A stretch of DNA of 25,305 nt from Magnetococcales bacterium (GTDB lineage: Bacteria > Pseudomonadota > Magnetococcia > Magnetococcales > DC0425bin3), in NCBI GenBank assembly GCA_015229045.1, contig JADGCJ010000042.1, positions 1-25,305 on the forward strand. Reading direction: 5' to 3'. A program made the position numbers and the translations under genes. Every line of letters begins with the position of its first letter. The first letter of the stretch is position 1. Below, piece after piece: positions 23,607 through 25,305 of the stretch. Under the pieces are notes generated by a model that was not told the DNA's origin, made no database searches, and was given only the letters and a program-made list of their open reading frames with translations.

Positions 23607-24386
23607 TCAGAGCCATCCCCTGTAGCTGTAAAGCCAGAGAGCAGCCCATTCATGGCTGGCCGTGGTTGTGTAGGCCAGGGCATTCGGACTGGGCAACATC
23701 CCGGGGAAAAGATTGAACCCATATCGGGAGTTTCTCGGCGCAAAGGGAGCAACGATGTCCGTGGTGGCAGGGGTGACGTCCATCTTTAGAGCCTGGAAAA
23801 CGCCCATCGCACGCGGCATATGCAAGGCCGAGGTGACCAGCAGGATCTTTTTCATGCCAAGTCGGGACACGATCTTTTGACTTTCAAGGCCGTTCTCACG
23901 TGTGCTTAGACTCTCTCTCTCCTGGAGGATGGCTGTGGAGGGAACGCCCCACAGCAATAGCAGCCGGGCCATGAACTCCGCCTCCGGGACCGGCTGACCG
24001 CCGCCACTGATCAAGATTTTAGAGGCTTTTTTAGCCTGAAACAGGCGAAACCCGTGCAATACACGATCAGATGCCTCGGTAAGTTCCACCTCCAGACGGG
24101 GAGGGGATGGTCCCCTGATGGCTCCTCCGAGGATGATGATGACATCGCTCGATGGCAGGTCGGCCACGGGAACCGGAGGATAGCGATTCTCCAGAGGCAG
24201 GGCAACGATATCGGCCATTTGGGAGGTGGATACCATCCATAAGAGAAAAACCGTTCCCCAGCCCAGACGTCGTGCGGCAACCGGCCGCCAGCGATACAGG
24301 GAGAGGATGACGACCAGGGCCAGCAGGGCCAACGTCAGCGGATTGGTCCAACCTTCCAGTTGGTATTTGATCCAGAGCGGTATCAA
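23607..24386 (-). CDS. DUF218/YdcF-SanA-ElyC-like membrane protein
   Basis: The 259-aa protein has two N-terminal membrane helices (about 16-31 and 41-58) followed by a periplasmic or cytoplasmic DUF218 domain. Domain motifs are SSDVIIILGGAIRG, ASKILISGGGQPVPEAEFMARLL, the RESLSTRENGLESQKI acidic region and ILLVTSALHMPRAMGVFQAL. The two helices favour the ElyC branch, which acts in envelope (peptidoglycan precursor) biogenesis in E. coli. The start appears to be TTG at 24386 with AGGA 8 bases upstream; no ATG gives the complete first helix. It diverges from the Crp-like gene with 63 bases between the starts. Confidence 0.82.
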   Translation of the reverse strand: MIPLWIKYQLEGWTNPLTLALLALVVILSLYRWRPVAARRLGWGTVFLLWMVSTSQMADIVALPLENRYPPVPVADLPSSDVIIILGGAIRGPSPPRLEVELTEASDRVLHGFRLFQAKKASKILISGGGQPVPEAEFMARLLLLWGVPSTAILQERESLSTRENGLESQKIVSRLGMKKILLVTSALHMPRAMGVFQALKMDVTPATTDIVAPFAPRNSRYGFNLFPGMLPSPNALAYTTTASHEWAALWLYSYRGWL

Positions 24387-24449
24387 GATGCACGTCCTGA
24401 CATGAGTTGGGCGAAAATTTCAAATGGGTGCAAGCAAGAGAGACAAAGC

Positions 24450-25181
24450 ATGAACGAAAAGATTCATAAAACACTCTTGTCGAAAAGGCTGGTCAGAGGG
24501 ACACCGCTTTTTGCTTCCCTTACGGAACAGCAACTGGATCGTCTCCACAGGGGAGTTTCCAGAATTCACCTGGAAGACAAACAAATATTGGTCCAATGCG
24601 GCCAGGAGTTCACCCACTTTCATCAGGTGGCAACCGGGGTGATCAAACTGAACCGCATATCCTCTTCCGGCGATGAAAAGGTCTTGCGACTCGTCAAGGC
24701 CGGCGAAACGTTTGGCACGGCGCTGATGTTCATGGACAAGAAGTGTTATCCCGTGAACGCCGAGGCGGTGCGTCCGAGCGACGTATTTTCCATTCGGGCC
24801 AGTCTGTTTCTGGAGATTCTGCGCGAGTCGCCTGAGACCTGTTTCAAGATCATGGGACATCTGAGTCGTCAACTGAGCTGTCACGTCTCCAGCATCGATG
24901 GTTTGTGCCTGCAATCCGCCCCCTGTCGTTTGATCCGGTTTTTGCTCGAATCCCTGCCCCCCAATCCGAAGGATCTTTCTGAAATCAGCTTGGACATACC
25001 CAAGCATGTTCTGGCTTCGCACATCTCCGTCAAGCCCGAAACCCTCTCTCGCATCCTGCGGGACTTGAGCGACAGAGGCATCATCGAGGTGGAACGCCGC
25101 TGCATCCGTATATTGGACCTGGAGGCTTTTCAGCAACAGGGCAACATGTGCGAGGGTAACGTGTGCGGAAATACGGAGTGA
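24450..25181 (+). CDS. Crp/Fnr-family transcription regulator
   Basis: The 243-aa cytoplasmic regulator has an N-terminal cyclic-nucleotide-binding-like beta-barrel (about 18-135; FTHFHQVATGVIKLNRISSS, then DEKVLRLVKAGETFG). A long dimer helix and a C-terminal winged helix-turn-helix follow (about 170-235: LASHISVKPETLSRILRDLS, ending RRCIRILD). The N-terminal cysteine cluster of FNR is absent, so it is not an FNR-type oxygen sensor. It may belong to the Dnr/NnrR or related redox branch, but the signal is unknown. The ATG at 24450 follows AAGAGAGACAAAG; an in-frame ATG at 24360 overlaps the divergent gene and is less likely. Confidence 0.88.
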   Translation: MNEKIHKTLLSKRLVRGTPLFASLTEQQLDRLHRGVSRIHLEDKQILVQCGQEFTHFHQVATGVIKLNRISSSGDEKVLRLVKAGETFGTALMFMDKKCYPVNAEAVRPSDVFSIRASLFLEILRESPETCFKIMGHLSRQLSCHVSSIDGLCLQSAPCRLIRFLLESLPPNPKDLSEISLDIPKHVLASHISVKPETLSRILRDLSDRGIIEVERRCIRILDLEAFQQQGNMCEGNVCGNTE

Positions 25182-25192
25182 TCCCCACCCTG

Positions 25193-25218
25193 CCAGGAAG
25201 GGATCGCTCCCTTCCTGG
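25193..25218 (+). terminator. strong hairpin after the Crp/Fnr-like gene
   Basis: CCAGGAAGGGA-TCGC-TCCCTTCCTGG is a perfect 11-bp stem with a 4-base loop, 12 bases after the stop codon. No T-run follows immediately, so it may be a factor-assisted terminator or mRNA-stabilising structure. It lies 4 bases before repeat copy 2. Confidence 0.6.
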
Positions 25219-25221
25219 ACC

Positions 25222-25305
25222 CAGGGCAATCGCATTTAAACCGCGTCTATTTTGGGACACGTCGTTTTTTTGTTCGGAAAAAAATGTTGACATGAAAGAT
25301 TTTAT
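25222..25305 (-). repeat. 85-bp dispersed repeat, copy 2 (inverted, cut by window end)
   Basis: Read on the minus strand this matches 20883-20967 almost base for base at both ends, including the GACGCGGTTT and TCTTTCATGTCAA blocks. The window ends inside it or at its edge, so it may continue into the hairpin-rich part seen next to copy 1. Confidence 0.88.

Noticed and set aside
24367..24386. TTGAT...ATCAA dyad resembling an FNR box near the regulator gene
   Set aside because: The half-sites are separated by 10 bases instead of 4, and the dyad overlaps the start of the DUF218 gene, so it is not a normal FNR/Crp site.
20883..25305. Classical insertion sequence or composite transposon
   Set aside because: There is no transposase gene, and the repeats lack visible target duplications or typical terminal inverted repeat structure within this window.

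Overview
This window is about 25 kb of a moderately GC-rich, densely coded proteobacterial chromosome. A reverse-type (sulfur-oxidising) Dsr gene set (dsrN, dsrEFH, dsrJOP) and a periplasmic rhodanese point to an organism that oxidises reduced sulfur. A type II secretion gene run (gspCDEF) shows a Gram-negative cell envelope. Sulfur-oxidising Gammaproteobacteria and Magnetococcia-like lineages both fit; the lineage is my inference and cannot be fixed from this window alone.

Layout. From 1 to 6.7 kb are housekeeping and envelope genes: an exported rhodanese, a tiny orphan gene, an exported ankyrin protein, an orphan rmlD on the minus strand preceded by a 65-bp tandem duplication, an ABC-2 exporter pair, a SixA-like phosphatase and an M20 peptidase. 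From 6.7 to 8.3 kb lies a small accessory patch with two toxin-antitoxin modules (HigBA, then an RHH antitoxin with a RelE toxin) and an AT-rich three-helix membrane protein. From 8.35 to 14.6 kb, hemH (minus) diverges from dsrN, followed by dsrE-F-H-J-O-P and a textbook terminator. From 14.77 to 20.75 kb, gspC-D-E-F form a tight unit that stops after gspF, without pseudopilin or gspL/M genes.

The last part (20.88 to 25.3 kb) holds a 498-aa protein joining a degenerate HsdR-like nuclease fold to an FGE-sulfatase/C-type-lectin-like domain (minus), a DUF2491-like protein, a DUF218/YdcF-like membrane protein (minus) and a Crp/Fnr regulator. It is bracketed by two inverted copies of an 85-bp repeat.

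Functionally, DsrEFH relays sulfur in the cytoplasm, DsrJOP are the periplasmic and membrane parts of the DsrMKJOP complex, and DsrN probably amidates siroheme for sulfite reductase. dsrC, dsrM, dsrK and dsrL, which lie between dsrH and dsrJ in the Allochromatium vinosum order, are absent here. No CRISPR array, tRNA, rRNA or transposase gene was seen. The most distinctive features are the compacted dsr order, the repeat-flanked 3' segment with its unusual fusion protein, and the toxin-antitoxin patch.
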